Part shown: positions 60,375-64,000 of the stretch, in pieces | How the letters are laid out: every line of letters starts with the position of its first letter | Position numbering within the stretch: position 1 is the first letter of the stretch | From: Cucumis sativus | Taxonomy: Eukaryota; Streptophyta; Magnoliopsida; Cucurbitales; Cucurbitaceae | Assembly: GCF_000004075.3 (NCBI RefSeq) | Contig: NC_026660.2 | Coordinates: 27,469,498 to 27,533,497 of the forward strand | Direction of reading: 5' to 3' | DNA: 64,000 nt | Notes under the pieces: model-generated | Seen by the model: only the letters and a program-made list of their open reading frames with translations | Databases searched by the model: none | Told to the model about the DNA's origin: nothing | Translations under genes and position numbers: made by a program

Positions 60375-61853
60375 CTACCGCTCTGCTTTATTTTCTTCCA
60401 AAATGCGGTCCCTTTTTTCGTCCCCTGCCTTCCGTTCCTTTCTCTTAAGCTTCAAACAATTGGCTAAACCTTCAATCACGACGTCAACCTCATCGCTCTT
60501 CATTAGCTCTTCAGCAATCTCTGCTGGAGTCACGTTTATGCAGTCGATCAGCCCTTTGATTTCTTCGTAAAGCCGGTGACCAGTGACCTCAGCGCCGAGG
60601 TAGTTGGTGGCCAAGACCTTAAACATCTTTGAGCTGCAGTAGCCCAAGTGTATGTGGACGTCCATTCGACCCGGTCGCAACAACGCTGGGTCCAATTGCT
60701 CCTTATGATTCGTCGTGAAAATGATGATTCTCTCGTCTCCGCAACTCGACCACAATCCATCTATGAAATTCAGCATTCCGGATAGCGTCAGCTGCAAAAT
60801 CATCACATCAATTTTAAATTTCAATTCAACAATCGAAAGGGGAAAAGATGAAGGAAGAAACCCTACGCGACTTTTGGGAGGCTCGAATTTCTCTTCGAAT
60901 TTTCGATTCTGCAAATTTACGCTGCAGTCTATATCTTCAATCACCAGAATTGAGCGATTGGTAGTGGAAAGTAATGAATTTCTTAGACTTTGATTGCTGT
61001 AGACGTCCGAGAGATCCAAATCGTAGATATCAAACTTGAGGTAGTTGGCCATGGCGGCGATTAAGCTTGATTTCCCTGTACCAGGAGGACCATACAACAA
61101 ATATCCCCTCTTCCAAGCCTTCCCAACCTTTCGATAAAATTCCTTCCTCTTAACAAATCTATCCAAATCGTCGATTATCATCTTCTTCAAATCAGGATCC
61201 AACGCCAGAGTATCAAATGTGGCGGGATGTTCGAATCTGACAGATCCCCACTTTCCTTGACGTTTACCGCCAAGGGATTCGTCATCGTAGGAACAACTAG
61301 AGCTGCAGAGCTTGGCAACACTATCCAGCGCTTTGATCTCCTTGGCTCTCTGTAAGATGTAAGGAAAATAGAAATTTACGACTCTATCCAAGGATTGCTT
61401 AGGGAACAGAAGCTCATAATGACACTTCTCTTCGATGATTTCGTTACGCTTCTCCTTCTTTACAGCGACGAATCCCCATTGGAGTCGAATATCTTCAAAG
61501 TGATCCACAATTGTTTGACCCTTTACCATGGAGAGAGCAACTTTGTTTTGCCTGGGGGTTTTGGAGGCCTTGAGACGGTCCATTGAGGGGTTGATTTTGG
61601 TACGGAGGTAAAGTTCGGCGGCTTCAAATAGCTGATTGTTTAAGAAGTCGCACTTCTGGTCAATGACGAGAGTGGTGATGAGAGTGGACTTGGGAGGAAA
61701 AAAGTAGAAGAAAATGGAGGTGATTAAGGATATGAGTTGGGGAGGAAGAAGATTGGTGGTCATGGAACGGATCATCATGGCAGTGGTGGCGAATGAAGCA
61801 TAGGCCGTGAACAAGGAAGATGCAGACTGAGGCATGTCTTTGAAACCAAACAT
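60375..61853 (-). CDS. AAA ATPase, BCS1/HSR4 type, paralog F
   Basis: Minus strand, exons 61853-60867 and 60791-60375, 467 residues. The start MFGFKDMPQSA at 61853 aligns with the paralogs; an upstream in-frame ATG at 61880 would add nine residues. The intron (60866-60792) is in the same place as in C-E but is only 75 bp, a multiple of three, and without an in-frame stop, so unspliced RNA would encode 25 extra residues between Walker B and sensor-1. Walker A GPPGTGKSS, Walker B ILVIEDIDCSV, IIIFTTNH and LLRPGRMD are present. It is the most diverged of the intron-bearing copies and has a shorter charged tail. Confidence 0.88.
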   Translation of the reverse strand: MFGFKDMPQSASSLFTAYASFATTAMMIRSMTTNLLPPQLISLITSIFFYFFPPKSTLITTLVIDQKCDFLNNQLFEAAELYLRTKINPSMDRLKASKTPRQNKVALSMVKGQTIVDHFEDIRLQWGFVAVKKEKRNEIIEEKCHYELLFPKQSLDRVVNFYFPYILQRAKEIKALDSVAKLCSSSCSYDDESLGGKRQGKWGSVRFEHPATFDTLALDPDLKKMIIDDLDRFVKRKEFYRKVGKAWKRGYLLYGPPGTGKSSLIAAMANYLKFDIYDLDLSDVYSNQSLRNSLLSTTNRSILVIEDIDCSVNLQNRKFEEKFEPPKSRVGFLPSSFPLSIVELKFKIDVMILQLTLSGMLNFIDGLWSSCGDERIIIFTTNHKEQLDPALLRPGRMDVHIHLGYCSSKMFKVLATNYLGAEVTGHRLYEEIKGLIDCINVTPAEIAEELMKSDEVDVVIEGLANCLKLKRKERKAGDEKRDRILEENKAER

Positions 61854-61928
61854 TTTGTGTTTTGGGGGTGAATAAACCACTCACAATTTTTCAATGGGAT
61901 GCTCATACACACACACACCAGACTCAAC

Positions 61929-61936
61929 AATTTATA
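61929..61936 (-). promoter_or_regulatory. TATA box of paralog F
   Basis: TATAAATT on the minus strand, 76 nt before the ATG at 61853. A short AC/GT run lies between them. The AAGGCAAAG box of C-E was not found. Confidence 0.45.
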
Positions 61937-61959
61937 GACGTACCAATGGACGTAATAAT

Positions 61960-63459
61960 AGAAATCATTATAAGACTTCAAAATGCTTTTACCCTCTTGC
62001 TCTAAACTGAAAGTCTTACGTCAGTCGAGGATGATCATCACTGACGAATTAGGTGAAGACGACCCAGGAACCAAGTCTTTGTCCGTATCTAACCTCTTTT
62101 AATTCCTTTTACCAAAACTTTTTTTTTTTTTTTTTTTTTGAAAACAAGAAACCTAACTACAATAAGAAAGTTACAAAACCTAATTACATAACTATTGTTT
62201 TTATTAATTTAAATCCTTTCTACTATATCAATTTAAACAACATTTTGTAACTATTTACTCTTTAATTACTTTATATTGAATTTTAACAATATCATGTAAA
62301 ACACTTGAACTTTTCGATTAAATTTAATATATATATAATATAAATGCATTAAAGTTAGAAAATGAGAGCGGTTCTTATTTTTCTCACTTTTAAGTAGAGA
62401 CATTTGTAAAAATAGCAACAAATGATGATAATGATAGATAAATTATTAATATTATGTGATGGTATGGTACTAAAAAACAGACTTCCTAAAGATAGGATCT
62501 CGGAGTCATGATGGCTTGTTGTTTAATTTAATGAAAGAGTGTTGATGCTGTTAATATTAAGAAGAATGCATAATGTTGGAATATTATATTTTGAGTTTTT
62601 ACTTTTAAATCTTTGTCGGCCTCTTAAATATCAAATTTGTAATAACTTCAAATTTGTAGTTTCTTTTAGGAAGGGCAAAAACTCTATTTGTGTGTGTCTT
62701 TTAGTAATTCAAAATTTAAAATTTGATCTTCCATTTCCCTTTCAGATTATGCATAAACCATTCCACGATAGCCATTTTATTGGATCTGTTGAAGTACTGA
62801 ATTAGAACTTTGTTTTTTCTTTTGATAAAATAAAGAAAAAGTAAAAATAACTTCAGTTTTCAAAGCAAAATTTTAATACTTAAAATTTCTCAAGTACCTA
62901 AGAAACTTGAATTCTTTACTAATTCCAAAACAACGCACTTAATTTTAAAACTAAACAGTCATTATTAATAAATAAATAAATAAATAACCCTTTGGATAAA
63001 AACATTTTTTTGTAATTATGGAATAGTGGTAATATGGCATGAAGTATGAGAAATTATTTGATAAACTTAGTGCACTATGTATTAGATTTGATAATCAGAG
63101 ACCTATGATATATTTTGAATTTGATCTCAAATCAAATATTTTAATTGCCATGTAATAATTATATTATTTGGATATTAAAATGTAATTAAAACAGTTAATG
63201 AGATTAAAACCAAAAAGAATAGGATGATATTAGGGAGAGGATGGTGCGTGGGGGTATAAGAAAGCGGGTGTAGGGAAAGAAGAATGGAGAAGCAAACAGA
63301 GGATCCATTTGCCGGGAAAGTGCAAAGAGACGTTAAGTTAGTTGGGAATTGGGATATAAACGGCAATGAACGAAAGCAAGAGGGTTGGGTTTCGCCGGTA
63401 TCATCAAAGTCCAGTGAATCTTAGCTGACTTCGTCAATCTTCTTATTCTCAAACAACAG
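61960..63459. other. Intergenic region without a firm gene
   Basis: T run at about 62118-62140 and AT-rich DNA. A 46-codon frame (63284-63424) in a less AT-rich part has an ATG in fair context and could be a short upstream ORF or chance. No family resemblance. Confidence 0.4.
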
Positions 63460-64000
63460 ATTTTCATCTTCTTTTTCTTTTTTCTATTTATCAACAAAAT
63501 TAACAAACTCTCTTTTTTTCTCTCTCTCTCTCTTCTAATCTTTCCCCCTTCTCTTATGTTCTGTTGTAATTCGCCTAATCTCTCCACATTTTCCTTACAG
63601 CCTTCTCTTTTCTTTTTCTTCCCTCAATTTAATCTCCCTCTCCCCGCCTACTTCGCTTTCCTGCCCCTCACATTTCACCTTCTTTGCGTTTCTCATTGGT
63701 AATTTCTCCGCTCTCTCTCTCTTTTCTTTTTCTCTTAATCTATCTACCCCATGTTCCTTTTTTATTACTTCAATGTCGTTTGGGTTTAATGTGGATGGTT
63801 TTTCAAGTTTTTGTTTTAATTTAGGTTGAAGATCGGGAAAGTTTTTGTGGGGTTTGCTTTCTTTTGTAACTTTTGAAGATCTTCTTCACATTTTAATTTC
63901 TTGGGTTTTCTTTTCTTTTCCTTTCTTTTCTTTTCTTTTCTTTTCTTTTCTTTTGCAGGCCGGGCATTTAGGAGAGGAATTGAAATCTGATCTTTTGTGA
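63460..64000 (+). other. Probable 5' leader and leader intron of a gene beyond the window
   Basis: CT-rich sequence (TCTCTCTC near 63510-63535) is followed by a possible donor (CATTG/GTAATTT, about 63699), then T-rich DNA, a TTTTC pentanucleotide run (about 63908-63955) and an acceptor TTTTGCAG ending at 63958, with GC-richer DNA after it. This layout is typical of a plant 5' UTR with a leader intron. No coding start is visible before the window ends, so the product is unknown. Confidence 0.4.

Noticed and set aside
63284-63424. 46-codon ORF beginning MEKQTEDPF
   Set aside because: Composition is plausible, but it is short, has no known match and lies in a probable upstream region; kept only as a note.
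1-64000. tRNA, rRNA or CRISPR array
   Set aside because: I looked for T-loop words and regular spacer arrays and saw none; the tandem repeats present lack unique spacers.

Overview
The window is nuclear DNA of a flowering plant, most likely a eudicot of the gourd family (Cucurbitaceae). The sequence shows AT-rich intergenic DNA, GT-AG introns, small MITE-like hairpins and only plant gene families (SABATH methyltransferases, an isoprenylated metal-binding protein, a Tm-1-type protein, a CYP85-clan P450 and HSR4/BCS1-like AAA ATPases). The family-level placement is inference from repeat flavour and protein similarity, not from an alignment.

Layout. 1-20 kb: three SABATH carboxyl methyltransferase copies, one intact on the minus strand (1449-3323), one intact on the plus strand (12820-14234), and one that has lost its 5' end (17475-19628) exactly where a GC-rich, organelle-like segment begins. 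Minisatellites, a fold-back element and a small MITE lie between them. 20-29 kb: gene-poor, with a decayed LINE 3' end (21125-21670) and one two-exon HIPP metallochaperone gene (24591-25096). 29.7-35.0 kb: a complete nine-exon gene for a Tm-1-like protein of 754 residues. 36.5-37.0 kb: a shrunken, frameshifted PRL1 (WD40) pseudogene. 37.7-40.6 kb: a nine-exon P450 gene on the minus strand, 484 residues, all nine exons joining in frame.

43.7-61.9 kb: a cluster of six BCS1/HSR4-like AAA ATPase genes plus one scrambled fragment. The first two (43767, 46690) have no intron. The other four (50700, 55031-56559 minus, 57071, 60375-61853 minus) each have one intron at the same place between Walker B and sensor 1. 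The cluster shows recent birth-and-death evolution: a head-to-head pair with a nearly identical 280-bp tract that looks like gene conversion, a paralog whose C-terminus appears to run past an ancestral stop in another frame, a shared promoter box at constant spacing, and a paralog whose 75-bp intron is stop-free and a multiple of three. The window ends in what looks like the pyrimidine-rich 5' leader and leader intron of a plus-strand gene lying beyond it.

Functionally, most of the genes belong to families linked with defence or stress (methyl salicylate-type signalling, Tm-1 type virus-replication inhibitor, HSR4/OM66-type outer-membrane AAA proteins, HIPP). They are separate transcription units, not an operon-like pathway. 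I saw no rRNA, tRNA or CRISPR array.
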